Positions 42,410-51,246 of a DNA stretch of 64,000 nucleotides are shown one piece after another. The translations under genes and the position numbers were made by a program. The DNA is from Sphingomonas sabuli (GTDB lineage: Bacteria; Pseudomonadota; Alphaproteobacteria; Sphingomonadales; Sphingomonadaceae), in assembly GCF_014352855.1 (NCBI RefSeq), contig NZ_CP060697.1, positions 496,001-560,000 on the forward strand, read 5' to 3'. Each line of letters begins with the position of its first letter. Within the stretch, counting starts at the first letter, position 1. The notes under the pieces are model-generated. The model ran no database searches, was not told the origin of the DNA, and saw only the letters and a list, made by a program, of their open reading frames with translations.

Positions 42410-42879
42410 TTACCCCCGACACGCGGGTCTTTGTCACGGCGCTGGGGGGGCCGGGGAAACTCGCCGGGCTGGACGTCGGAACCCGGACCATCGGCGTTGC
42501 CAGTTGCGACAGCGGGTGGAGCTTCGCCGGGCCGCTGGAGACCATCCGCCGTACAAAATTCACCAAGGACCTGGAGCAATTGCGTGGCCTGCTGGCCCGG
42601 GAACGCTATGCGGGGGTCGTCGTCGGCCTGCCGCTCAATATGGACGGCAGCGACAGCCCGCGGACCCAATCGGTACGCGCCTTCGCCCGCAACCTCGCGC
42701 CGCTCGAGCTGCCGGTCTTGCTGTGGGACGAACGCTGGTCGACGCAGGCGGTGGAACGGGCGATGATCGCCGCTGACGTCAGCCGCGCCCGCCGCGCGGA
42801 AAAGGTCGACGCGCTTGCCGCCGCCCATATCCTGCAGGGCGCCATCGACGCTCTGGCAAATCTTCCGCCGGACGAATAA
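42397..42879 (+). CDS. ruvX: Putative pre-16S rRNA nuclease RuvX/YqgF
   Basis: A 160-residue YqgF/RuvX protein: [17 protein letters not shown] near residue 22 (catalytic Asp), [20 protein letters not shown] near 75-94, [11 protein letters not shown] (about 108) and [17 protein letters not shown]. The RNase-H-like fold processes 16S rRNA 5' ends. Start is TTG 42397 in the end of the DUF3089 gene; no better start is present. It is followed by pyrB 11 bp later, the usual alphaproteobacterial order. Confidence 0.93.
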   Translation: MAALITPDTRVFVTALGGPGKLAGLDVGTRTIGVASCDSGWSFAGPLETIRRTKFTKDLEQLRGLLARERYAGVVVGLPLNMDGSDSPRTQSVRAFARNLAPLELPVLLWDERWSTQAVERAMIAADVSRARRAEKVDALAAAHILQGAIDALANLPPDE

Positions 42880-42890
42880 GCGAGCTTTTC

Positions 42891-43775
42891 GTGGACCTGC
42901 TTTCGATCAACGACCTTGGCGACGACCAGATCGCACGCGTCCTCGACCGCGCGGATTCTTTCCTTGCCGCCAACCGCGCCGGCGAACGGGCCAGGACGCT
43001 GGACGGGCGGATCGTCTTTAACCTGTTCTACGAAAACTCGACCCGGACGTTGATGTCCTTTGCCACCGCCGCGCACCGCCTGGGCGCCAGCGTCGTCACC
43101 CTGCCGGTGGAACAATCGTCGGTGAAGAAGGGCGAAACGCTGCGCGACACGGCGCACACGCTCAACGCGATGCGGCCCGATGCGCTGGTGGTCCGCCACG
43201 GCGACAATCAGGCGCCGGCTGTCGTGGCCGGAATCATGGATTGTCCGGTGCTCAACGCCGGCGACGGCACCAACGAACATCCGACGCAGGCGCTGCTGGA
43301 CGCCGCCACGATGCGGGCGCACTTCGGCAAGCTGGACGGGCTCAAGGTCGCGATCGTCGGGGACATCCGCCACAGCCGCGTCGCCCATTCCAATGCCCTA
43401 TTGCTGTCGCGCCTTGGCGCTGAGGTGCGGCTGGCGGGCCCGCCGATGCTGATGCCGGACGACCGCGACGGCGCGTTCAGCGTCGAAGACGCCATCGCGG
43501 ACGCGGACGTGGTGATGATGCTGCGTGTCCAGCGCGAACGCCTAGAGGAAGATCTGGGCGACGCGCCGGGGGAATATCTGGCCCGTTACGGCCTGACCCG
43601 CGACCGATTTGCAACCGCCGCGCCTAATGCCGTGGTCATGCACCCCGGCCCGATGAACCGCGGCGTGGAAATCGAAAGCGCGGTGGCGGACGACCCGGAC
43701 CGCTCGCTGATCGGCCTTCAGGTCGAATATGGCGTGGCCGTCAGGATGGCCTGCCTGGAGTTGCTCGCCGGCTGA
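42891..43775 (+). CDS. pyrB: Aspartate carbamoyltransferase catalytic chain
   Basis: A 294-residue ATCase with the carbamoyl-phosphate motif FYENSTRTLMSF (about residues 45-56), the SSVKKGET loop, MRPDALVVRHGDNQAP, GDGTNEHPTQALLDAATM (about 125) and VMHPGPMNRGVEI. It makes N-carbamoyl-aspartate in pyrimidine synthesis. Starts with GTG 42891. No pyrC follows here: the next gene is convergent and adjacent (no gap), which is unlike many relatives in which pyrB and pyrC are neighbours. Confidence 0.95.
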   Translation: MDLLSINDLGDDQIARVLDRADSFLAANRAGERARTLDGRIVFNLFYENSTRTLMSFATAAHRLGASVVTLPVEQSSVKKGETLRDTAHTLNAMRPDALVVRHGDNQAPAVVAGIMDCPVLNAGDGTNEHPTQALLDAATMRAHFGKLDGLKVAIVGDIRHSRVAHSNALLLSRLGAEVRLAGPPMLMPDDRDGAFSVEDAIADADVVMMLRVQRERLEEDLGDAPGEYLARYGLTRDRFATAAPNAVVMHPGPMNRGVEIESAVADDPDRSLIGLQVEYGVAVRMACLELLAG

Positions 43776-45182
43776 TTAGCGCGACGCGAGCTGGACCGGG
43801 GCGTCGCCGTTGACCTGGCGGACGAAGCAGGCGCCGCCGCGGCCACGCAGGACCTCGCACCGAGTGGCCGCTTCGCTGCGCGAGGCAAAACCTTTGATCG
43901 ACAGACGCCACACGGTGCCCTTCGGCCCGTTGAACTTGGCGCGCATCGGCGTGTAGCCCGCGAGCGCCGGATAGCGCTTGGTGAGCTTGTCCCATGCTGC
44001 GGAAACCCGCTCCGGCGTGCTGTACGCGCCAAGCTGGACGACGGAGGTCGACCCGCCGCGGGCTCCGGCCTTGCGGACCGGCGCAAAGGCCGCGTGATCG
44101 GGCTTCTTGGCGAAGCTCGCCGGGCGCTCGCGAACCGGAGCGGGCACCGACGCGGCAACGAGCGGCACTTCCGGCTCGGCTTCCTTGACCGGCTGCGGCA
44201 ATGCAGCGGTCTGCAATTCGGCCACAGGCGGCGCCTGGAGCAGCGTCCGCGCTGCCTCCGAGACAACGATCTCTTCGCTCAGCATGCTGGCGACTTCATG
44301 CGGCATTTCGGCCGGCGCGGGCATCGGTTCCGGCAGCGAGGGCGGCGGCGCCGACGGCGCTTGCGCCACTTCCACCGGCAGTTGCGGCAGCGGCTGCAGT
44401 TGCGGTTGCGGGGCAGCGACCTGCGCATACGCCTTGTCCGACGGCTGGGCGTTGAGCGCGAGCCGGACCGGCTGGCCCGGGTCGACGGCGGGTGTAACGC
44501 CGGTCAGCGCCGCGACCTGGTCCGAAGCGCGCGTCGGCGTGGTCATCGCCATCCATTGCTGCATCCGGCCGTCCAGCTGATCGGCCGGGACGTCCTGCGC
44601 GGCGACCGCGCGGGCCATCGCCCAATCGCCCGACAAGGCATAGGCCAGCGCGAGGTTCTGACGGACTCGCGGATCGGTGTCGTTCATGCGTGCCGCCGGG
44701 TCGAGCACCGCGATCGCCGCTTCCGGATATCCGGCAAGCGCGATGGCCAGTCCGTAATCGGCCGCATCGACCGCGCCACGAGCGGAATCGAGCACCGCGA
44801 CGGCGGCGTCCTTCTTGCCCTGCGCGATCTGCACCAGCGCGAGCTTCAGGATTACCTGCGGCTGGCGCGGCATCAAGGACAGCGAATCGCTGTAGGCGGC
44901 TTCCGCGGAGGCGAAGCGGCCGGCGGCGAAGTAGCAATTGCCGAGCAAAGCCCGGAAGCCGGCATCGTTGGGCGTGTGCTCGACCGCCTGCTCGGCAAAG
45001 TCGACCGCGGCGGCAAGCCGGTTGGCTGCCAGCGCGGCCTGCGCCCGCATTGCCAGCCCGACATGTTCCTTTTCGACCTTGGCGCCGGCGGTCTGCGACG
45101 CGCCGGTCGAGCATCCCGAAAGCAGCGCGGCAATCGCGATCGCCGAGGCGGCGGTACGGAGGCGGTTCGGGACGATCATCAT
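43776..45182 (-). CDS. TPR lipoprotein with C-terminal SPOR domain
   Basis: A 468-residue protein with a lipoprotein signal (AAIAIAALLSGCSTG, near residue 22). TPR-like repeats cover about 35-190 (AAVDFAEQAVEHTPNDAGFR, AAGRFASAEAAYSDSLSLMP). A long Pro/Ala/Gln-rich linker (about 230-390) follows. The C-terminal SPOR domain is SVVQLGAYSTPERVSAAWDK through AATRCEVLRGRGGACFVRQV (about 390-460). SPOR domains bind denuded septal peptidoglycan, so an envelope or septal location is likely. It is third in a transcript with a ParA ATPase and an RHH-like protein (1-bp gap). Confidence 0.85.
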   Translation of the reverse strand: MMIVPNRLRTAASAIAIAALLSGCSTGASQTAGAKVEKEHVGLAMRAQAALAANRLAAAVDFAEQAVEHTPNDAGFRALLGNCYFAAGRFASAEAAYSDSLSLMPRQPQVILKLALVQIAQGKKDAAVAVLDSARGAVDAADYGLAIALAGYPEAAIAVLDPAARMNDTDPRVRQNLALAYALSGDWAMARAVAAQDVPADQLDGRMQQWMAMTTPTRASDQVAALTGVTPAVDPGQPVRLALNAQPSDKAYAQVAAPQPQLQPLPQLPVEVAQAPSAPPPSLPEPMPAPAEMPHEVASMLSEEIVVSEAARTLLQAPPVAELQTAALPQPVKEAEPEVPLVAASVPAPVRERPASFAKKPDHAAFAPVRKAGARGGSTSVVQLGAYSTPERVSAAWDKLTKRYPALAGYTPMRAKFNGPKGTVWRLSIKGFASRSEAATRCEVLRGRGGACFVRQVNGDAPVQLASR

Positions 45183-45183
45183 A

Positions 45184-45906
45184 TTACCCCTTGCGATTGG
45201 CCTTCGCGACCATGGCGTCGAGTTCCGGCATGGACTCGAGCAGGCTGTCGAGAGCCTGCGTGACGAATTGCTGGGCCGAGCGCCCGTCGAGCGCGCAGGC
45301 CATGCGAAGCTTGAGATGCCGTTCGCGGTCGAGGCGCAGCGTGAAGGCGGCCTTCCCCTTGGCACCCGGAGCGGAGCGGACCTTCGGCGCGCGCCGCGGC
45401 GCAGGCGCCGGAGCGGGCGCCGTCCGAACGACGGTGACAGGCTCCGGCTTCTTCGCCAGGACCAGCGGCGCCGGCGCTTCCTCGACCGGCTCGAATGCTT
45501 CGACCACTTCCTCGGCCTCGGCCTCGGCCTCTTCCGCGTCGGGATCGTAGAGTTCGGCGGTCTCGTCGAGATCTTCCTCGCCCGCATCGTCAGGCGAATA
45601 GGTCGACAGGCGTCCGGCGATCTCGGCCTGCTGGTCGTGAACCGGCGATTGCACCGGGGTCAGGCCAGCGAGATTGTGCGGATGCGCCGGAACGACTTCC
45701 CCGAACGCGTCCTGATCGACGTCGCGTTCCACCGGGTCGGCCGGCTTGGGCGGTTCGAAGCCCATGTCGTTCCAGCCAAGGTCTTCAAGACCCGCGCCGA
45801 CCTGGCCGAAGCCCTGCGGCCGCATGGCCGGACGTGCCGCGCCCTTCCGCGCGAGCAGGCCCGAGGACAAGGAAGCAAAAGGCTTGGGTTCGCTGTTCAC
45901 GCCCAC
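45184..45906 (-). CDS. Acidic protein with C-terminal RHH-like segment, ParA neighbour
   Basis: A 240-residue protein. The N-terminus (1-90) is flexible. The middle is very acidic (DLDETAELYDPDAEEAEAEA, about 110-130) and Pro/Ala-rich. The C-terminus (about 195-235) looks like a ribbon-helix-helix or a short helical dimer: AAFTLRLDRERHLKLRMACA followed by RSAQQFVTQALDSLLESM. Lies 6 bp after the parA-like gene on the same strand and 1 bp before the TPR/SPOR gene. The RHH segment plus ParA ATPase suggests an adaptor or partner of the ATPase, like centromere-binding proteins. No family name is given to it. Confidence 0.7.
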   Translation of the reverse strand: MGVNSEPKPFASLSSGLLARKGAARPAMRPQGFGQVGAGLEDLGWNDMGFEPPKPADPVERDVDQDAFGEVVPAHPHNLAGLTPVQSPVHDQQAEIAGRLSTYSPDDAGEEDLDETAELYDPDAEEAEAEAEEVVEAFEPVEEAPAPLVLAKKPEPVTVVRTAPAPAPAPRRAPKVRSAPGAKGKAAFTLRLDRERHLKLRMACALDGRSAQQFVTQALDSLLESMPELDAMVAKANRKG

Positions 45907-45912
45907 CCCCGC

Positions 45913-46635
45913 TTACTGACCCACGACGCGGCGGCCGAAACCGCCGACGGGACGCGGACTGGCCGAACCGATACCCGGCGCGGCGTTCGGGGCCGCGAAT
46001 ACGGTGCGGCGGAAATTCTTCTCGAGGCGGTCGGAGATGTAATCCCAAAGCTCGACCACTTCCTTGGCGGAGCGGCCGTTGGGATCCACTTCCATCACCG
46101 TGCGGCCGTCGATCATGGACGCCGCGAAGTCGGTGCGGTGGTGGACGGTGACCGGAGCAACCGTGCCATGCTGCGACAGCGCGACCGCGGCTTCGTAGGT
46201 AATTTTCGCCTTTGGCGTCGCCGCGTTGACGACGAAGATCAGCGGCTTGCCGGCGCGGTCGCACAAGTCGACCGTGGCGCCGACGGCGCGCAAGTCGTGC
46301 GGGCTCGGGCGGGTCGGAATGACGATCAGCTCAGCGACCGCGATCACGCTCTGAATCGCCATGGTGATGGCCGGCGGCGTATCGATGACCGCAAGGCGGA
46401 AGCCCTGCTGCCGAAGAACTTCAAGATCCGATGCAAGACGGGCGACGGTGGTCTGGGCGAAGGCGGGCATTTCCGCTTCGCGTTCGTTCCACCAGTCGGC
46501 CAGGCTGCCCTGCGGGTCGATATCGATCAGACAGACGGGACCAGCGCCCGCAAGCTGAGCTTGCACCGCGAGGTGACCGGAAAGCGTAGTCTTTCCCGAT
46601 CCGCCCTTCTGCGATGCCATAGCGAGAACGCGCAT
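45913..46635 (-). CDS. ParA/MinD-family ATPase
   Basis: A 240-residue deviant-Walker-A ATPase. The motif is MASQKGGSGKTTLSGHLAVQ (about 6-25), switch residues LIDIDPQGSLADWW (about 38-51), and LAVIDTPPAITM. It ends in a Gly/Arg-rich tail. ATG 46635 is preceded by AGGGGA; the earlier ATG at 46683 gives an N-terminus unlike the family. ParA proteins position DNA, septa or envelope complexes by ATP-driven gradients. It lies apart from any chromosomal parB, next to SPOR proteins, so it is probably not the main chromosome partition ParA; a MipZ-like or orphan role is possible. Confidence 0.88.
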   Translation of the reverse strand: MRVLAMASQKGGSGKTTLSGHLAVQAQLAGAGPVCLIDIDPQGSLADWWNEREAEMPAFAQTTVARLASDLEVLRQQGFRLAVIDTPPAITMAIQSVIAVAELIVIPTRPSPHDLRAVGATVDLCDRAGKPLIFVVNAATPKAKITYEAAVALSQHGTVAPVTVHHRTDFAASMIDGRTVMEVDPNGRSAKEVVELWDYISDRLEKNFRRTVFAAPNAAPGIGSASPRPVGGFGRRVVGQ

Positions 46636-46766
46636 GTTTTCCCCTGCCCCTAATATTCGATCGATCGAGGGCCGGAGTGACACCGAAGGCTCTAAAATCT
46701 GGTTAATGCAATCAAGACGCTGTTGCCGCCGGCGCGAACTGCGCTAATTTAACCGGCGGAGGTCGG

Positions 46767-47678
46767 GTGGTCATGAAGTTCAACTCTTTCAACTTGTTAG
46801 CAGCCGCGGCCTGTGTCGTTGCCGCCCCTGCCCCCGCACTCGCGCCGCGCACGGTAAAGGACGGAATCAGCGCCTGGCAGAAATCCGACTATGCCCAGGC
46901 GGTCGCCATCTGGACCCCGTTGGCGGAAAAAGGCGATGCCGACGCGGCCTTCAATCTTGGCCAGGCCTATCGTCTTGGCCGCGGCGTGAAGATCGACCTG
47001 TCCGCCGCCACCCGCTGGCTCGAAAAGGCGGCCAAGGCGGGACATCTCGATGCCCAGACGACGCTCGGCCTGTTGCAATTCGACGGCGGCGACCGCGATG
47101 CGGCCATGCGCTGGCTAAAGCAGGCAGCGGAACGCGGCGAAGCGCGGGCGATGCTGGTCTACGGCACCGCGTTGTTCAACGGCGACGCGGGCGCGCGCGA
47201 CCCGATTACGGCCTATGCTTATGTCAGCCGCGCCGCAGCGCAGGGTTTGGGCCCGGCCAAGACCACGCTTGCGGAAATGGACGCGGTCCTGCCGATCGAC
47301 CTGCGCAAGAAAGGCGTGGCATTGGCGCAGTCGAAAGCCAAGGCCGCCCCCGCTCCCAGCGCGAAGCCCCCGATCAAGGTGGGCGCCAGGCCGGCAGCGG
47401 AAAAGACGGCGGCCAGGGCCGAACCCGCCCCGGCAGCAAGCGCGAACGGCAAATGGCGAATCCAGCTCGGCGCGTTCTCCAAGCGCAACTCCGCCGAAGC
47501 ACTTTACAAGAAACTGTCAGGCTCAGCCCCCGTCGCCGGGCATCCGGCGACCTATGTCGCGGTCGGCGCTGTCACCCGGCTACAGGTCGGCGGCTATCCG
47601 TCAAAAGCCGCGGCGACGTCCGCTTGCGCCACCCTGTCGGCGCGCGGCCAAGCCTGCTTTCCAGTCGAGGGTAAATAG
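46767..47678 (+). CDS. SEL1-like repeat protein with SPOR domain
   Basis: A 303-residue exported protein with a signal peptide (LLAAAACVVAAPAPALA). Three or four SEL1-like repeats follow (about 45-175): AAFNLGQAYRLGRGVKIDLS, ATRWLEKAAKAGHLDAQTTL, AMRWLKQAAERGEARAMLVY. Then a Pro/Ala linker and a C-terminal SPOR domain (KWRIQLGAFSKRNSAEALYK through TSACATLSARGQACFPVEGK). It is divergent from the ParA gene, 131 bp away, and is likely its functional neighbour in peptidoglycan-linked activities. The start may be GTG 46767 or the better-placed ATG 46773. Confidence 0.85.
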   Translation: MVMKFNSFNLLAAAACVVAAPAPALAPRTVKDGISAWQKSDYAQAVAIWTPLAEKGDADAAFNLGQAYRLGRGVKIDLSAATRWLEKAAKAGHLDAQTTLGLLQFDGGDRDAAMRWLKQAAERGEARAMLVYGTALFNGDAGARDPITAYAYVSRAAAQGLGPAKTTLAEMDAVLPIDLRKKGVALAQSKAKAAPAPSAKPPIKVGARPAAEKTAARAEPAPAASANGKWRIQLGAFSKRNSAEALYKKLSGSAPVAGHPATYVAVGAVTRLQVGGYPSKAAATSACATLSARGQACFPVEGK

Positions 47679-47695
47679 CGTCCGCCTTTGGCACC

Positions 47696-48160
47696 TTGCA
47701 GAGATCGAGGCGGCCTATTCTGAAACTCCTGGTTCGCTCAAAGTTGCTAATGTGGTGCGCCGCTTTCGTAGCTGCCGCTGCATTGGTGGTTACGTTTCCC
47801 GTATGGGCAATGGGGGCAGCGGTCTTCCTCGACACCGAACGGAACACCATCGCCCGAACTTTGTCACCGGACGGGGCGCGCGTGGCACAGGTCGAACGAC
47901 TGGTAGTCGGCGGCGCGCCATCAATTGTCGTGACGGTTCGGCCTAGATGGTCGCCAAACTGGTATGTACTCGGATGCGCCGCCGCGTCACACTACGGAGA
48001 TACTCCGGCCCGTGTGAAATGGGCGTCAAATCACGCGTTGATAGTCGAGGCCACTTACGCCGAAGCTGGCTTCTGGAAAACAGACGGAGCGCCCTTTCAT
48101 CAGTCCGGTTGCAAGAAGGTCGCCGTGACTATCACGCACGACTTCGCCTCCAAGCATTGA
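47696..48160 (+). CDS. Hypothetical membrane-anchored protein
   Basis: A 154-residue protein with one N-terminal membrane segment (MWCAAFVAAAALVVTFPVWA, about 19-38) and a small extracytoplasmic domain containing two cysteines (LGCAAAS, SGCKK). The TTG start at 47696 is uncertain; a shorter form from ATG 47750 is possible. Sequence composition is lower in the GCG/GGC codons that dominate its neighbours, which may hint at a recent arrival. No family recognised. Confidence 0.55.
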   Translation: MQRSRRPILKLLVRSKLLMWCAAFVAAAALVVTFPVWAMGAAVFLDTERNTIARTLSPDGARVAQVERLVVGGAPSIVVTVRPRWSPNWYVLGCAAASHYGDTPARVKWASNHALIVEATYAEAGFWKTDGAPFHQSGCKKVAVTITHDFASKH

Positions 48161-48191
48161 TGTAGGCCTCCTACTCCAATCTTCCGCCGGA

Positions 48192-49070
48192 TCAGCGCGC
48201 CACCCATTCCGTCTTCCTGATGCCCTGTGCCCACAAGAGGGCGTCGAGGCCGTGGTGGCGGATCTGGGCGTCGGCGGCTTCGACCAGCGCCGGCTTGGCG
48301 CGATAAGCCACGCCCAGCCCCGCTTCCTCGATCATCAAGCGGTCGTTGGCGCCGTCGCCGATCGCCAGCACCGCGTCATCCGCCAGCCCCAGCTCCGCGC
48401 GTGCCTGGCGCAAGCCGTCCACCTTGGCCTGCGCGTCGACGATCGGATCGGCGACCTTCCCGCTCAATTGCGTACCGTCGAATAATAATGTGTTGGCGCG
48501 GACCCGGTCGAAGCCGATCATGCTTGCCACCGGTTCGGCGAACGACAGGAAGCCGCCGGAAATCAGCAGTGCGCTGGCGCCGCCGATCCGCATCGTCCGC
48601 ACAAGGGTCGCAGCGCCGGGATTGGGCACGACGCGCTCGGCCAGGCAGCGGGCGATAGCGTCTTCTTCCAGCCCCGAAAGCATCGCCACGCGCTCGCGCA
48701 GCGCGGCCTTGAAGTCGAGCTTGCCCTGCATCGCCCGCTCGGTGATCTCCGCGACCTCACGCTTGAGGCCCGCGAAGTCGGCCAACTCGTCGATGCATTC
48801 CTGCCCGATGATGGTCGAATCCATGTCGGCGACCAGCAATTTGCGAAAGCGCGGCTCCGCTTGCTGAACGACGACGTCGACCTCGGGAAGGTCCTCCAGC
48901 GCCCATCTTGCGGCGCGGGCGTCGCCGGAAAAATGCAGGTCGGCGGCGTCGCCTTCGTCGATCCATGCACCAAACGAAGCGCGCGGATCGACCTCGCGCA
49001 AGGCGCCGAGCGCCCGGTCGACCAGCCTGTCATCCAGCCGTCCCTTTGCTATCACCGTCGCAATGAGCAT
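48192..49070 (-). CDS. serB: Phosphoserine phosphatase SerB
   Basis: A 292-residue SerB with a small ACT-like N-terminal domain (about 1-75) and a HAD domain. The HAD nucleophile motif is [20 protein letters not shown] (about 79-98). Later motifs are [10 protein letters not shown] and [20 protein letters not shown]. It makes serine from phosphoserine. The ATG at 49070 overlaps the divergent miaA start by 8 nt, so the two genes' 5' ends share DNA. Confidence 0.93.
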   Translation of the reverse strand: MLIATVIAKGRLDDRLVDRALGALREVDPRASFGAWIDEGDAADLHFSGDARAARWALEDLPEVDVVVQQAEPRFRKLLVADMDSTIIGQECIDELADFAGLKREVAEITERAMQGKLDFKAALRERVAMLSGLEEDAIARCLAERVVPNPGAATLVRTMRIGGASALLISGGFLSFAEPVASMIGFDRVRANTLLFDGTQLSGKVADPIVDAQAKVDGLRQARAELGLADDAVLAIGDGANDRLMIEEAGLGVAYRAKPALVEAADAQIRHHGLDALLWAQGIRKTEWVAR

Positions 49071-50004
49071 CCGTTCGTCTTCCCTGCCTCCTGTCGCCTT
49101 AATCGCGGGGCCGACGGCCAGCGGCAAGTCGGCACTTGCACTGGCGCTGGCCGAAACGATGGGTGGCGTCATAATCAATGCCGACAGCGCGCAGCTGTAC
49201 CGCGACTTGCCTATCCTCAGCGCGGCGCCTTCCGCTCGCGATCGTGCGCGGGCGGACCACCGTCTATACGGGGTACGCGACGGCGCCGAACCCTGTTCCG
49301 CGGCCGCGTGGGCGACGCTCGCGCGGGCCGAGATTGCCGACGCGCACGCGGCGGGCACGCTGCCGATCCTTGTCGGCGGGACAGGCCTTTACCTGCGCAC
49401 CTTGCTCGACGGCATCGCGCCGGTGCCGGAGATTGACGCGGAGGTTCGTCACCGGGTCCGCGACGCCAGCGTGGAGAAAAATCGCCGGCAGCTCGAGCAG
49501 GCCGATCCCGCCGCCGCGGCGAGGCTTCACGCCGGCGACACGACACGGATCGCCCGCGCGCTGGAAGTAGTGCTGTCCACCGGCAAGCCGCTGACCGCAT
49601 GGCAGGCAAATCGCGAGGGCGGCATAGGCGACAGTATCGCGCTCAGCCCCATCGTGCTGCTTCCGCCGCGCGATTGGCTGTACTGCCGCTGCGACCGGCG
49701 CTTTGCAAACATGGTGGAGGACGGCGCCGTGGAGGAAGTCCGAACGCTGCTGGCGCGCGGGCTCAACCCCGCCCTCCCCGTCATGCGAGCGATCGGGGTG
49801 CGCGAGATTGCGGCTTTTCTCGCGGGGGAGAGCGACCGCGACGCGATGCTCATCCGCGGCTGCCAGGCCACGCGCAATTACGCCAAGCGGCAATATACCT
49901 GGTTCGCCCACCAGCCGCCGGCGGGGTGGCCGCGCTTCACCCGTGCACTCGACGATGACGCGGCGACAACCGATGCGCTGGCGCTGCTGGAAGCGACGGC
50001 GTAG
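49063..50004 (+). CDS. miaA: tRNA dimethylallyltransferase MiaA
   Basis: A 313-residue MiaA with P-loop [17 protein letters not shown] (about residue 14), [18 protein letters not shown] (residues about 40-57), [15 protein letters not shown] and [16 protein letters not shown]. It prenylates A37 of tRNAs reading UNN codons. The first ATG lies within the serB 5' end; a later start would truncate before the P-loop only slightly, so the true start could be a few codons downstream. Divergent from serB. Confidence 0.95.
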   Translation: MSIRSSSLPPVALIAGPTASGKSALALALAETMGGVIINADSAQLYRDLPILSAAPSARDRARADHRLYGVRDGAEPCSAAAWATLARAEIADAHAAGTLPILVGGTGLYLRTLLDGIAPVPEIDAEVRHRVRDASVEKNRRQLEQADPAAAARLHAGDTTRIARALEVVLSTGKPLTAWQANREGGIGDSIALSPIVLLPPRDWLYCRCDRRFANMVEDGAVEEVRTLLARGLNPALPVMRAIGVREIAAFLAGESDRDAMLIRGCQATRNYAKRQYTWFAHQPPAGWPRFTRALDDDAATTDALALLEATA

Positions 50005-50013
50005 GCGGCGACC

Positions 50014-50991
50014 ATGAATTTGACCCGTGAAACCGAAATCGATTCCGCGCCGCTAGACGGCAGGCGAGTGGCCATCGTCGGCTATGGCAACCAAGGCCGG
50101 GCGCAGGCGCTCAATCTCAAAGACAGCGGCGTGGAAGTGGTGGTCGGCTTGCGCGGCGCCTCGGGCAGCGCAATCGAAGCGCAGTCGGCGGGGCTGAAAG
50201 TCGCGCTGCTCGAAGATGCGGTGGGATCGGCGGATATCGTCATGCTGCTCGCTCCGGACGAGATCCTCGGCGACCTGTACCGCGAGATCGAGCCCAATCT
50301 TCGTGAAGGCGCGGCGCTCGGCTTCAGCCACGGCCTCGCCGTTCACTTCGGCTACCTTGCGCCGCGTCCAGACCTCGACGTCTATATGATCGCGCCAAAG
50401 GGGCCGGGCACCGCGCTGCGCTCGCTCTACACCGAGGGCAAGGGAATGATCGCCTTATGGGCGGTGGCGCAGGATGCCACAGGCAATGCACGCGGCATCG
50501 CTCTGGCTTACGGCCGCGCCATCGGCTGCGCCCGTGCAGGGCTGATCGCGTCGTCCTTCGAGGAAGAAGCGGTCGCCGACCTGTTCAACGAGAATGCGGT
50601 GGTGTGGGGCGGCGTGCCTGAGCTGCTGCGCGCCGGCTTCGAAACGCTGGTCGAAGGCGGCGTGACGCCAGAGATCGCCTATCTCGAGTGCGTCGGCGAA
50701 CTGAAGCTGCTGGCCGAGTTGATCGACGCACGCGGCATCGCCGGAATGCGCGAAGTGATTTCCAATACCGCCGAGCTCGGCGCCGTCAGCGGTGGTCCGC
50801 AGATCATCCGGCCCGATATCCGCGAGCGCATGCGCGAGGTTCTTGGCGCGGTGAAGTCAGGCGCCTTCGCAACGTCGCTGCGCGAGGAAGCGCAGGCGGG
50901 GTATCCGCAGCTGGACAAAGCGCGCAGCGACGCGCGCGCACAATCGATCGAGGCCGCGTATCGCAGCATTCGGGATTTGAAGGCGGACTAG
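50014..50991 (+). CDS. ilvC: Ketol-acid reductoisomerase-type protein (short, divergent)
   Basis: A 325-residue KARI-fold protein. NAD(P) motif is RVAIVGYGNQGRAQALNLKD (about 18-37), MIAPKGPGTALRSLYTEG (about 125-142), FEEEAVADLFNENAVVWGGV (the Asp and Glu metal ligands, about 184-203), and PEIAYLECVGELKLLAELID (the second Glu pair). The residues needed for catalysis are present. It departs from common IlvC in the N-terminal leader and the cofactor loop (GLRGASGSAIEAQ). No ilvB or ilvN is adjacent. It starts 9 bp after miaA. It may be a second KARI or an isofunctional outlier, so the symbol is provisional. Confidence 0.8.
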   Translation: MNLTRETEIDSAPLDGRRVAIVGYGNQGRAQALNLKDSGVEVVVGLRGASGSAIEAQSAGLKVALLEDAVGSADIVMLLAPDEILGDLYREIEPNLREGAALGFSHGLAVHFGYLAPRPDLDVYMIAPKGPGTALRSLYTEGKGMIALWAVAQDATGNARGIALAYGRAIGCARAGLIASSFEEEAVADLFNENAVVWGGVPELLRAGFETLVEGGVTPEIAYLECVGELKLLAELIDARGIAGMREVISNTAELGAVSGGPQIIRPDIRERMREVLGAVKSGAFATSLREEAQAGYPQLDKARSDARAQSIEAAYRSIRDLKAD

Positions 50992-51176
50992 CCGACCTGG
51001 TCGGCGACGGGCGCTTCGCGGTCTCCGACAGACGCGCGCTCAAGATAGATCAGCTGCATCTTTTCATGCACCGCCTTGGCATCGGCATCGGCGGCTGCCG
51101 CGGCCAGCTGCTGCTCCTCTGCTGCGCGCTGTGCGTAATAAGCGCGATTGCCGCCGCCGGTCTGTTCCTCGTCCAT
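50988..51176 (-). CDS. Small hypothetical helical protein
   Basis: A 62-residue acidic/Ala-rich helix (AYYAQRAAEEQQLAAAAADA then AVHEKMQLIYLERA). This pattern of a Tyr-Tyr start, Glu/Gln/Ala helix and a Met/Leu-rich end recurs in tiny sphingomonad proteins. It overlaps the ilvC end by 4 nt on the opposite strand, which is a normal tight arrangement. Function unknown. Confidence 0.65.
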   Translation of the reverse strand: MDEEQTGGGNRAYYAQRAAEEQQLAAAAADADAKAVHEKMQLIYLERASVGDREAPVADQVG

Positions 51177-51246
51177 CGCCCTGCTCCTGCCAGGCGACGA
51201 ACGTATCAGATTAAGTCAAAATGTCCCATAGCCGCGAGGAGTGGAT

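Noticed and set aside
42700..42891. A pyrimidine-type attenuator or leader before pyrB
   Set aside because: pyrB starts 11 bp after ruvX with no room for a leader hairpin and U tract.
44094..45263. A 389-codon His/Arg-rich frame opposite the TPR/SPOR gene
   Set aside because: Same antisense GC artefact; the TPR, linker and SPOR pattern is clearly on the minus strand.
49950..50014. A branched-chain amino-acid leader or riboswitch before the ilvC-type gene
   Set aside because: Only 9 bp separate it from miaA; no leader peptide or structured region is visible.
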